Below the pieces are notes generated by a model. That model saw only the letters and a list, made by a program, of their open reading frames with translations. It made no database searches and was not told the origin of the DNA. From Colocasia esculenta (taxonomy: Eukaryota > Streptophyta > Magnoliopsida > Alismatales > Araceae): a stretch of 64,000 bases of DNA. Positions within the stretch are counted from its first letter, which is position 1. The number at the start of each line of letters is the position of its first letter. The stretch covers positions 102,156,948-102,220,947 of the forward strand of contig CM024755.1 in the NCBI GenBank assembly GCA_014218235.1, in the 5' to 3' direction. This document shows positions 51,992 through 62,395 of this stretch, piece by piece. Both the position numbers and the translations under genes were made by a program.

Positions 51992-52657
51992 CAGCTAGAC
52001 TCTTTCAGCCTGATTTGGGGGTAGCCAACCGTTCTTTATTTTGATGATCGGTTGGTGGCAGTCTTCTTCTTGGGTGGCTGCTTCTTCAAGGGTGTTGACC
52101 TCTATAATTTTCGGGTCAGATTCATCCTCCAGGATGCTGGGCATCAGCCTCCTATGCCGGACGGTTATACCCAATTCCCCTTCAGGGGGGAGCTTTAGAG
52201 CAGATGCCAATTTGGCTAACGCGTCTGCCTAAGAGTTCTTGCTTCTGAGGACATACCCTATTTCAAACAGATAGAATCTCTCACGGAGCTTCATTACTTT
52301 GGCATGATATGGAATCAGTTCTTGTTTCCGAACATCATAATCCCCTAGCACTTGACGGATGACCAATTGTGAGTCTCCGTAGACTTTTATGCATTTGATG
52401 CCCATTTCGACAACTAGTTGGAGTCCCACAATCAACGCTTCATATTCAGCTTGGTTGTTGGTCAAGGGCTCCATAAGGGCACATGAATTATGGAGTATCC
52501 CACCTTGTAGAGTCACCAAGACGATGCCTGCTCCAGAGGTGAAAGTTGTGGAGCCATCGCTTTACTTGACCACGCGAGAAGCACTATCAAAGTAAAGCTG
52601 CCAATGTGGTAGCTCAGTGGCAAGAGCGTTTCCGCTCTCTTGAATGGGAGACTCCTC
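51992..52657 (-). pseudogene. M second (archaeal-type) RNase H and linker
   Basis: Right to left: LPHWQLYFDSAS, GAGIVLVTLQGGILHNSCAL, TNNQAEYEALIVGLQLVVEM, KVYGDSQLVIRQVLGDYDV, and after a stop ADALAKLASALKLPPEG. The first catalytic position is intact (YFDSAS), with Glu, Asp and the last Asp also visible. Two or three stops break it. Confidence 0.82.
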
Positions 52658-53320
52658 TTATTGACTCCCCTCCCCTTGAGGGGGTGAGAGCATTTCCTCC
52701 TCGGGATGTTTGAACTCGAGGGGAGAGCCTACCGGGAGCGGATGCACTGCTAGAAATTCGGCCATGCCTTGTCCTTTGATTGCTTTTCTTGGGACGAAAG
52801 TGATATCGAACTCCATAAGGAGTAGAGCCCACTTCCCTAGCCTCCCTGACAGCACAGATTGGCTGAGGAGTGCTTTTAGCGGGTCCATTCTTGAGATGAG
52901 GCTGACTTGGTGGGCCAATAGATAATGCCTTAATTTCTTGACAGCAAATATCAGTGCCAGACATACTTTCTCCACGGGGCAGTAGCGGTGCTCCGGGCCC
53001 ACCAACATTCTGCTGAGGTAATATGACGGCTGCTCTTTGCCTTCCTCATTTGTTTGTGCAAAGAGAGCTCCCAGCGACGTCTCTATGGCCGCAATATAGA
53101 GGATGAGCGGCTTCCCTTTCACCGGGGCTCCCAACACGGGAGGAGTAAGGAGATATTCTTTGATTTCTTCAAAGGTGTCCTGGCACTCTTGGTCCCATAT
53201 GAATGGGGCTCCTTTCTTCATCAATTTGGTGAAGGGAGCGCATCTGCCCGAGAGATTAGAGATGAACCGCCTGATATAGGCTAGCCTTCCGTGGAGTGAT
53301 TTCAACTCCATCCACTTTGA
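52658..53320 (-). pseudogene. M RT connection and first RNase H
   Basis: Open for 217 residues: MELKSLHGRLAYIRRFISNL, WDQECQDTFEEIKEYLLTPP, then LILYIAAIETSLGALFAQTN and YYLSRMLVGPEHRYCPVEKV. It aligns residue for residue with E2's 36090-36700. The usual RNase H Asp is Glu in M (IAAIETS). Confidence 0.85.
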
Positions 53321-53324
53321 AGAG

Positions 53325-53925
53325 GGGATAATATACCTCCGATTATTTTAATCAGGGGTTGCTTAACCCCACTTTTAAAGAAAAATAGTTTGGAAGAGTT
53401 AAGTGGGACCAGGGGTGATACAAGGGTTAGCCTAACCCCCTAGATAGATGGGGTATACTACCCCTCCTTTAACCCCATATTTACCCAGTTAACCTATATT
53501 TTAACCGGGTTACCCAACCCCCCTGCCAAATCACGACTCCACCTTAACCTCCGACATACCCCTTCCTAACCCACTCCCTACCCCCTGCCAAACCAGCCCA
53601 ATTTTTGTCTAGTGGTTAAGAAATCCCTGTTTAAAATAACCGAGGGTTGCTTAACCCACAATTTAACACTTTTTACTTTGAACAGGGGTATGTGGGTCCC
53701 AGGGATAAAAAGGGTTGGGGGGGGGGGGGGGGGGGGGAGGGGGGTTAAAGCTACCCCTCCAAAAAGGGTGGGGTAGCTTAACCCCACTCTTACCCCCTTT
53801 TATTTCTAAAAACCCAAATTTTAACCGGGTTAGGCAAACCCCCTTGCCAAAGTGCCATGATTCCTTAACCCAGCTGGTGCCCCTCCCAAACTCGGATGAA
53901 ATCCCCTGCCAAATCGGGTTTTTGG
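53325..53925. mobile_element. unclassified insertion in M's RT, with two related halves
   Basis: About 600 bp interrupts the RT between QLPPP and MELKSL. It has two diverged halves (about 53345-53625 and 53640-53925) sharing GGGTTGCTTAACCC, TTTTAACCGGGTTA and CCCCTGCCAAA. The second half holds a run of 21 G. I could not fix exact ends or a target duplication; it may be a dimeric MITE. Confidence 0.6.
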
Positions 53926-53929
53926 TGGC

Positions 53930-54560
53930 GGCAGTTGCCTGATCGCCTTGATTTTGACGGGATCAATTTCTATCCCGCGATATTTGACGATGAAGCCGAG
54001 GAATTTGCCGCTCGAAACGCCGAAGGCGCACTTCATTGGATTCATCTTCAGTTAGTGTTGGCGAAGTCTTTCAAAGACCTGACGTAAATCGCCCAGATGG
54101 TCTTCTCGCCTTTTGGTCTAGGCGACCAAATCATCAACATAGCACTCAACTGAGCTGTGGAGCATTTCGCCAAAAATCTTGGCCATAGCCCTTCGATAGG
54201 TGGCTCCAGTATTTTTCAGGCCGAAGGGCATTCTTTTATAGTTGAAGATCCTTTTGGGGGACCAGAATGCAGTATGGTCCTTATCTTTGGGAGCCATATG
54301 AATTTGATTGTAGCCGGACGACCTGTCCATGAAGGATAATGCTTCGTGCCCCGTGGTCATATCGACCATTGTTTCGGTGATGGACTGGGAAGTCGTCCTT
54401 CGAACATGCTTTATTTAAGTCCTTGTAATCTATACAGATCCGGACTTGGCCATTCTTCTTTTTCACCGACACTATATTAGCTAGCCAAGTTGGGTAGATG
54501 CAGGGCTCGGTGAAGACGACTTCAAGGAGTTTATCCACCTCGGAGTTCACTTTGAGCTTC
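53930..54560 (-). pseudogene. M reverse transcriptase fingers and palm
   Basis: Right to left: SEVDKLLEVVFTEPCIYPTW, NIVSVKKKNGQVRICIDYKD LNKAC, a frameshift, then SFMDRSSGYNQIHMAPKDKD, KRMPFGLKNTGATYRRAMAK and VECYVDDLVA with the YVDD catalytic motif. It ends with KFLGFIVKYRGIEIDPVKIK before the insertion. This is the domain that E2 has lost. Confidence 0.87.
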
Positions 54561-55841
54561 AGCTCGTGGCGTATGCGCCTTTGGGCCTATTTGACTGGCT
54601 TTACTGTGGGGAGTATTGACAGCTCGTGCTCGGCCACAGAGGGATCCAGGCCTAGCATTTCTTTATATGTCCACGCGAAACAGTCTTTGAACTCCAGTAA
54701 GAGTCGTTGATATGACTGTCTCTCCTCTTCATCCAGGAGGGTGCTGACAAAGATTGGTCAGGGTTCCTCAAATTCCCCAAGGTTGAGCTCGACCAGTTCA
54801 TCCACAGTACCTTGCCCGCCATCTTCAAGTTCGCGAGGTGCCGGCTGTAGATCGATGAAGTCCTTTTCATCATCGGAGTCAGTGGACGTCATAATATTTG
54901 AAGCCCTCCTCGGCAACCGGCCAAAATTGTTGTTCCTCATATTGAGGTGCTTCCTGGAGCGGTGCCTCATTTGTGAGGGCGGGTATGTCCTCTCCTTCCT
55001 ACAGCTTTGTCATGGAGGCAGGAGATCGTCCGCTAACATGGCGGTGATCAGGCGAGAGCACGAGCCCAACCGTGTTAACCGCATAGTAGGCCTCGAAGTC
55101 TATCCTTCGATCATAGCCCAACCCCGTGGTATCTTTTGTAGAATAAGGGGGTTGCCCCCGAAGTTGCTTCGGGTACCACAGCTGGTGGAAATAGTCCCGC
55201 CGAGAAGGATCTTGCATCTGCACGATCTTCTGCTTTTGGCATAGTTTCTTAATATGCCCGGACATATCGCCTATTTCTTGGACGGGTTTAAGGGCAATTT
55301 GAGTCATCTGACTCCAGCCGAAGTCGTCTTTGAGGGGCCCATATAGGAGCAGATCCCCCTTGTAGAAGATGATCGGCTTGGGCGTCTCTCCTTTCTCAAG
55401 ACTCTCCCTTCTTTAGTAGGTGACGATGAACGTCTTTAACCATTCCACCTTATGCTCCTCCCTATGGAAGGGCAGCTGCATGATGTATGCCGGAGGCAAG
55501 GAGATGCTTTTGTCGATAGCCTCACCGATGGTGTTTGCTTCATAGTTGATTTCCCGCCTTTCCGGGCAGCTGGGCCCAGGTTCAGTAGACTCGGTAAGAA
55601 GGCCGAGTCGGTGGATTTCGAGATCTTTATTGACAGTGAAGAGCTCCTCCTCTTCCTCGTCTTGCTTTTCTTGACTCGCGTCGGCATTTTACTTTGCTTT
55701 ACCTTTCGGAGTAGTCGAAGACTCGCTAAGGGGCTCGCCAAAATATAATTGGGCATCCGCAAGATTACATTCATTTGGACGGAAAGGGTCCCAGTCGGCG
55801 AAGACTGTATGTTGCTCTCCTTCCTTGACATATTTTATGCA
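54561..55841 (-). pseudogene. M protease-RT linker
   Basis: Pieces in several frames: KYVKEGEQHTVFADWDPFRP, LADAQLYFGEPLSES, REINYEANTIGEAIDKSISL PPAYIMQLPFHREEH, and YDRRIDFEAYYAVNTVGLVL. An acidic stretch (NIMTSTDSDDEKDFID) precedes RT. No enzyme motif. It is useful as the reference that shows how much E2 has lost. Confidence 0.7.
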
Positions 55842-56307
55842 CTAGTGGAGTGTCGAAGGGATGACCTGATTTTCATGCAGCCAGGGCCTCCCCAGAAGAG
55901 CTTTGTATGATGTGTTGGCATTGATGATGTAGAATACGACCTCGGTGGTGAAGTCATCTATAACTAGCTGTACTTCCACCTTTCCCAAGGCACTTTCGGA
56001 GTTCTGATTGAACCCGACAATTCTGACATCATTTACCCTTTGTAGGTAGGGCATAAGATATAAAGACTTGAAAGTCTTGAGGGGCATGATATTGACAGAT
56101 GCCCCAGGGTCAACCAAGATTTGGTTGAGTTCATGCCCATTGACCTTTCCCAGCATATACAAGGGGCGGTTTTGGTACAATAAGGGTAGCAGCATATCTT
56201 TGTCGGAGAATGTGACCTCCACCGCCAGTGCCTCTAAGGCTTGAGTTTGGAGTTTGGTCACATAAGCTTTATAGACCTTGGGCCCTCGCAATGTTTTGAT
56301 GAGGGCC
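55842..56307 (-). pseudogene. M aspartic protease
   Basis: Open from the E3 junction: KVYKAYVTKLQTQALEALAV, YMLGKVNGHELNQILVDPGA SVNIMP with the D-P-G-A-S active site, then DVRIVGFNQNSESALGKVEV and TSYKALLGRPWL. This is the best preserved protease in the window. Its start and Gag lie beyond E3. Confidence 0.87.
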
Positions 56308-56329
56308 TGTGGACACAAAAAATTTTTAA

Positions 56330-56940
56330 CCCCTTAACCGATGGGGCTACCATCGGTTAAGGGGATTATTTCCCCAAACCGATGGAAGCACCATCGGTTG
56401 AGGGGAAATCCCCCTTTAAATCCCCTAACCGATGGGACTACCATCGGTTAAGGGGATTTTTCCCTTCAACCGATGGGAGTTCCATCGGTTGAGGGGAAAT
56501 TCCCCTTCAACCGATGGAAGTGCCATCGGTTAGGGGAGTCTTCCCCTCTAACCGATGGGAGTTCCATCGGTTTAGGGGAAATTCCCCTCTAACCGATGAA
56601 ACCTCCATCGGTTAAGGGGAATCCCCTTTAAAAAAAAAAAAAACAGAAACAGAAAAATAAAGAAAACAAAAAAAACACAGAAAGACAGAAAACAGGAAAA
56701 ACAAAAAATATATATATAATAGAAAATAGAAAAAGAAACAGAAAATAAAAAAAAAAGGCCTAACCGATGGAACCCCCATCGGTTAGAGGGTCTTTAACCC
56801 TCTAACCGATGGGAGTCTCATCGGTTAGAGAGTTTTTTTTCTCTAACCGATGAGAGTCTCATCGGTTAGCTTTAACCGATGAGAGTCTCATCGGTTAGAG
56901 GGAATTTTCCCTCTAACCGATGGAACTCTCATCGGTTTAA
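56330..56940. repeat. E3 U3 palindrome array, twelve units
   Basis: Twelve AACCGATGG/CCATCGGTT-type inverted repeats, against five in E2. Some have lengthened arms through matched changes (CCGATGAGA-G-TCTCATCGG at 56856-56874). Confidence 0.9.
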
Positions 56941-57361
56941 ACTCCCCCACCCATGCAATGTAAGGGGGGGCCTTCCCCTATAAAAGGCACCCCCATCCCC
57001 CATGAAGAGGGCTGCTCTCCGGCTCCTCGCCTCCGACCCCGGCTTGGAAACCCTCGGCTCCCGGCTTCTATTCTCCCGGATCCCCCATTCTCCATGTAAA
57101 AGCCCCCTGGCTCTTTAGCCCTCCTCTTTCTTGAAGGAAATAGAAATTTCCAAATCCATTTTCAATCTCGTTTCTTTGTGAGCCAAGGTACGGCATCGGC
57201 AAACTTCATCGGCTAAAAGTCCGCAATAGCGGCACTGGCCCTCACGGGCTATAGGTTCTAAATACCGTCCGTTTCGGACATATGGTATTTTAGATACCTT
57301 TGTTATTTATGCCACCTCCCATCGAGTTTTAAACTCTCCGGGATGGTGTGTTTGTGCTATA

Positions 57362-57850
57362 TGCATATGTTTCTTAGAGGAGACTCTGCCCAAGTGGAGA
57401 TTCTGCTCGAGAACGTATTCATATATTCACAGATTCGTATTTTTATATATATGTTTCCTAGGGGAAACTCTGCCCAAGTGGAGATTCCGCCTAAGAACAT
57501 ATCTATAAAGTTCAAATCTGTGTGTATATTTATATGTTTCTTAGAGGAGATTCTACCCAAGTGGAGATTCTGCCCGAGAACATGTTTGTATATTCACAAA
57601 TTTGTATTTTTATATGCATGTTTCCTAGAGGAAACTCTGCCCAAGTGGAGATTCCGTCTAAGAACATATTTATAAAACTCAAATTTGTGCCTATACACAT
57701 ATGTTTCTTGGAAGGAAACCCTGCCTATGTCAGAGTTTTCCCTCTAAAAAATATGTCAATATAATCACAAACTTTGTATTCATATACATGTGTTTCCAAG
57801 AGGAAACTCTGCCCAAATGGAGTCTCCGACTACGGACGTGTTATATAATC
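57362..57850 (+). repeat. E3 U5 repeats with GNRA-capped mini-stems
   Basis: Same units as in E2: AGAG-GAGA-CTCT, AGAG-GAAA-CTCT, and GGGG-AAAC-TC as a decayed form. Confidence 0.75.
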
Positions 57851-58867
57851 ATAAAATTCGCAATTATATGCGTATACCTCTCAAAAGGGATTCTGCATAT
57901 GCAGATGGTACCTTTTACCGGACATTCCACTCAAAAGGGAATACCGGTGAGAAAATATGCATAAACTGCAAATTTGTGTTTATACATACATACTTTCTTA
58001 AAGGCAAAATCCCTCCGGGCAAAGATTCTCTGAGGACACATGGATATAAGTACATGAATATATCTCCGTGAGGGCATTCCGCATAAGCGGAAACTCTACC
58101 AAAATAAATTTATGAAAATTGTGATAATATACACACATCCAAAGAAAAAGAGGACAGGACCCGAACTGTGACAGGACCCGAACTGTGACAGGACCCGAAC
58201 TGTGATGGGACCCGAACTGTGCTCAGATACTCCAAAGAGCAGCATGATGCATACTCATAAGAACTGTGTTCATATGGACAGTTTCCAGAAAGGAACTTCA
58301 AATTGACAAGAACATCCATGGAGATATGTGCATACGTTCTCCAAAAATCATACTCATACAAGCAAAGAAAAATGAATGATGAATAAATGAAACGATGAAC
58401 GAGGAGAAAGGAAATTCTGCCTCAATTCAGACTTCATTTAAAAGAAGGATGTTATAAAAGAATTAATGTAGCGACTCTTCTAATACAGAAGTGCTACTTT
58501 GAATCACAACTTCCCCCAAGTTCAGAATCAAATGCACGGGTATATGCCTGTCTGCAATAATAATCCTCAGGTTTTCCAAAATAAAACCTTCAAACAACAT
58601 CTTTCTCAAAAAAAAAAGGAGAGGAGGGAGACCCCAAATGGGTTCACGGAAATATACCCGTTCCCTTCTTAAAAGTCATATTTCGGACTCCACAAAGGTA
58701 GTCTTTTCAAAATGAAACACTCGAAGCAAAAGTATTTCAAAAATAACCAAAAGAAAAAATGATACATCATGACCAGGATTTTCTAAAAAAGTGTGTACTT
58801 TCTCATCCCCTTTGCTATGAATGGTGTTCGGGTTAAAACTGGTGTTAAATAACACCAAGAGTCTTAA

Positions 58868-59140
58868 CTCGATGTAAATGTAACATCGACTCCGGTCGAT
58901 GGAGACAGAGGTCCAGCACATGCTACCTCAATCACCTGATGAGTATAGATACGGGACTCAAGGAGTTCAGATAAAAAACGGCGCACCCTAGTCGCCCGTC
59001 ACACGGGCATCCCCGTCCATTTCATGGACAACCCAGTCGTCCGTCACACGGACACCTCTGTCCATTTCATGGACACCCAATATTTCTCTTCCGCATTGCG
59101 CGGACTCTTTCTTCTGTCTGTTAGACAGACTGGCACGCCC
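58868..59140 (+). promoter_or_regulatory. conserved LTR block with PBS-like motif, E3 copy
   Basis: CTCGATGTAAATGTAACATCGA, GTCGATGGAGA and GTCCAGCACA, then GTCTGTTAGACAGAC and TGGCACGCCC at 59131-59140. The true PBS is at 59260, 129 bases later. Confidence 0.85.
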
Positions 59141-59315
59141 CGCAAATCACAATACACAATTCAAAGCATGTGAAATGAATACATGAACCAAATAAAATCA
59201 AATGAGCCATCCAAAAATCAAATGATATGTCGAAGTGATATCTTTCCCGTGTCAACAACTGGCACGCCCGGTGGGACCTCTTCTCACCATTCATAGCAAA
59301 GGATGAGACATACGT

Positions 59316-59579
59316 ATGTTTTTCATGAAAGTCCTAATACTGGTATTTTCCCTTGAAGGTACAAACAAAAAGGCAAATCATAAGCTGTTGAAGATGGCCG
59401 TCACTTATGGACCACTCGCCATCAACAATCATGCCAGGGAGGTTCCGGCCTATGAAGAAGATGCTGCTCAAAAGCCTCTCTCCAACAAATCAACAAGGAA
59501 GACCTACAAGAGTCATGGGCACGTCAAAGCTCGTCCTGCTATTATCAACAGGGGGCATCCGAATGCTCTCCAAAGGTAA
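59316..59579 (+). CDS. E3 leader ORF, function unknown
   Basis: 87 residues, including MAVTYGPLAINNHAREVPAY and EEDAAQKPLSNKSTRKTYKS. The E2 copy is interrupted by an extra 70 bases. No recognised family. Confidence 0.4.
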   Translation: MFFMKVLILVFSLEGTNKKANHKLLKMAVTYGPLAINNHAREVPAYEEDAAQKPLSNKSTRKTYKSHGHVKARPAIINRGHPNALQR

Positions 59580-59639
59580 TACTAATAAAGGGGATCAACC
59601 TAACTCTGGCCAACAACATCTATTGGCTATGAGCCTGGG

Positions 59640-60480
59640 CAGGTCATGTCCAATCCAAATTCAAAACCATATCCAAACTCAAGCTCATGACCAGCAAGCC
59701 ATCAAGGCAGGTCATGTCCAATCCAAATTCAAAGCCATATCCAAACTCAAGCTCATGACCAGCAAGCCATCAAGGCAGGTCATGTCCAATCCAAATTCAA
59801 AACCATATCCAAACTCAAGCTCATGACCAGCAAGCCATCAAGGCAGGTCATGTCCAATCCAAATTCAAAGCCATATCCAAACTCAAGCTCATGACCAGCA
59901 AGCCATCAAGGCAGGTCATGTCCAATCCAAATTCAAAACCATATTCAAACTCAAGCTCATGACCAGCAAGCCATCAAGGCAGGTCATGTCCAATCCAAAT
60001 TCAAAGCCATATCCAAACTCAAGTTCATGACCAGCAAGCCATCAAGGCAGGTCATGTCCAATCCAAATTCAAAACCATATCCAAACTCAAGCTCATGACC
60101 AACAAGCCATCAAGGCAGGTCATGTCCAATCCAAATTCAAAACCATATCCAAACTCAAGCTCATGACCACAAGCCATCAAGGCAGGTCATGTCCAATCCA
60201 AATTCAAAACCATATCCAAACTCAAGCTCATGACCAACAAACCATCAAGGCAGGTCATGTCCAATCCAAATTCAAAACCATATCCAAACTCAAGCTCATG
60301 ACCAGCAAGCCATCAAGGCAGGTCATGTCCAATCCAAATTCAAAACCATATCCAAACTTAAGCTCATGACCAACAAGCCATCAAGGCAGGTCATGTCCAA
60401 TGCAAATTCAAAACCATATCCAAACTCAAGTTCATGACCAGCAAGCCATCAAGGCAGGTCATGTCCAATCTCAATTTCAA
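59640..60480 (+). repeat. E3 leader hairpin array, about twelve 68-bp units
   Basis: Units as in E2: CATGACC-AGCAA-GCC-ATCAA followed by GGC-A-GGTCATG. A few variants (AACAAACCATCAAGGCAGG) weaken the inner stem. Confidence 0.9.
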
Positions 60481-60825
60481 ATTCCAAACCATATGCAATC
60501 CCAGAATACATCAAAACCAAACATCAAATATAGCCACAAACCATCAGGGTAGGCTGAATCCGAAACCAAAATCTAAATTGAAATTCCAAAATTGTAGCCA
60601 CCAAACCTCAATGGTAGGCTCCACCAAATTTTCATACCATATCTTTGACCAAAAAAAAAAAGGGGTAGCCATTTAGCAAGACTAAGTCAACCCAAATCTG
60701 GACTTTTTCAGTCCAGACAATTTCCTCCAAAATCAAAGTTTTCGTCTCTACAACAAGGACAAAATTAAATCATAAAAGTAAAAGGCTATCAGCTGCCACC
60801 TCAAGATTCGACAAATCCATCGTGA

Positions 60826-61210
60826 TCAAAGGTCTGCAGGTATGGCTTGACGGAAGCCAACCTATCACCCTGCGGGATAGGTATGTTCCTACAATCCCAA
60901 CCTCAAACCGCTTCTCAGTTTTGCGGTGATTTCAAGGGGAATCAAGAGATTCCAAGAAGGAAGCCGATGTCAAGCAAAAGACTCGGCACTCTGCTGAGTT
61001 CAAACAAATCTGGGATCCCATAAAGGAAGCTCAGAAGCTCAAAAGAGATCCAAGCAAATACACCAACAATGTTCAGCAAGAGAGGCAACATCAAAAATGC
61101 TCCCTTCCAACATGCTGAATCCAAACACTATCATGGACAAAAAGAGAAAAGGAATATACAAGAAATCAAGGTATACTCTTCAAGGCTCGGAGAATACCCG
61201 AATAGTCAAA
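60826..61210 (+). pseudogene. E3 ORF upstream of gag
   Basis: Reads IKGLQVWLDGSQPITLRDRY, VPTIPTSNRFSVLR, stop, FQGESRDSKKEADVKQKTRH, FKQIWDPIKEAQKLKRDPSK. Homologous to E2's 30829-31218, with at least one stop. Confidence 0.5.
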
Positions 61211-61633
61211 GAAAATCCAACTCAGCAATTCAAATCTCGCATATCGGCCTTCAACCGTATACGACGAGTTTCAATATTTGATGGGCTGGGGGTAATTCCT
61301 AATGCCAGTACCCGTCCGTCAATAAGACGACGTGTTACTTGGGCAGCTGAGGAAAAACCCAAGCTTATAATCTTCTCATGCTATGCCGCCGGGAAGGACT
61401 CTGGCAAACCAGCTGAACAAATCGCTGAAGCCATTTCAAATAATCCTGCTGAAGCCATCAAGTAATTTTCCAGAAGAAACCGCCAGCCCGGCGGACAAGC
61501 TGAAGCACCTGGTCAAGTTCTCCCTCGTATCGATATTTAGCATGAGGGAATTCAAGTCCCCTTCTTCGAAGAAACAAATATTCAAGTCGAAGAAGGTGGG
61601 CCTTCAACTTTAAACATCAATCCCGTCATCGAC

Positions 61634-62395
61634 TTGCCGACAAAGGAAAATTTCCAGGCTATGTCAGATGACGACAAATATCAAGTGATGCAGCAATGCC
61701 AATCTCAAATGGCTGTGCTTCTAAATGAAATGAGGCAACTGGTAACTACAAGCCTCCCCATTCTGTGGAGCCAGTCTCTGCTCAAAATCAACAAAATCAA
61801 CATCCAGATGGGGCTGCCCCGACAAATCATTCGGCAGTTTCTACAACTGGTCTTCTTCCTCAAACTACGGGTCAGGATATCATTGATCCGTCCAATGTTA
61901 TGCATCCTCAAACAGAAACAATTCAAGGTATTCCCATTCAAAGGCATGAGATATAGAAAATTATTCAAATATGTTCGCTCAGCAGAGCGAAGGCATGCAG
62001 ACGACAGATCTATAATCTGTTCCATATCCAGTATATCATCAATTCAAGAAGCTGCCAGAAACATGCCCTAAAGTCCCAAAACTATCAAAGTTTAATGGAC
62101 ATGGGTCACCACTGGAATATATGGCACATTATGTTATTGCCTTGGGCAAGCTCGCCATCGGCAAATCTTATATCCTCAGATATTTTGCAACTTCCTTGAT
62201 TAAAGTTGCATTTCAAAGATATTCAGAACTCAAGCCTGACTCAGTTGCTGATTGGGCGGATCTGCAAAAGAAATTTCTAGACCATCTCTAAACGGCTAAA
62301 GGGAAGGTATCTCTCTCGCCAAATTATGTTCCCTCAAACAACAGAAAGGGGAGTCGGCAATCTACTTCATCAAGGGGTGGAGAGAGTTTAGCATG
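61634..62395 (+). pseudogene. gag: E3 Gag, interrupted
   Basis: MSDDDKYQVMQQCQSQMAVL, then (shifted) NQQNQHPDGAAPTNHSAVST to a TAG at 61954-61956. The core VPKLSKFNGHGSPLEYMAHY through WADLQKKFLDHL ends in TAA (62288-62290), where E2 has CAA. So this copy cannot make intact Gag. Confidence 0.8.

Larger units (their letters stand above)
51392..56307 (-). mobile_element. M: minus-strand Tat-type Gypsy pol, truncated at both ends
   Basis: Read right to left it carries protease, linker, RT, RNase H, second RNase H and integrase in Gypsy order. It is cut in integrase by E1 sequence at 51391 and interrupted before protease by the E3 LTR at 56308. Frames are broken by several stops and shifts. It is related to E2 but clearly a different copy or family. 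Confidence 0.9.
56308..59257 (+). mobile_element. E3 5' LTR (2950 bp)
   Basis: It starts TGTGGACAC and ends GTGTCAACA. Downstream of the TATA box (56979-56987) it is like E2. Upstream it is longer, with more palindromes and an A-rich insert (56630-56755). Four 18-bp copies of ACAGGACCCGAACTGTG lie at 58150-58225, where E2 has one. Confidence 0.93.

Noticed and set aside
52611..52645. tRNA-like GGTAGCTCAGTGGCAAGAGC
   Set aside because: It is the reverse complement of RNase H coding sequence of M (ATELPHWQLY) and has no T-arm or acceptor stem around it.
51392..56307. Endogenous pararetrovirus instead of a retrotransposon
   Set aside because: An integrase and a second RNase H follow RT, and there is no movement-protein or coat motif; the order is Gypsy type.
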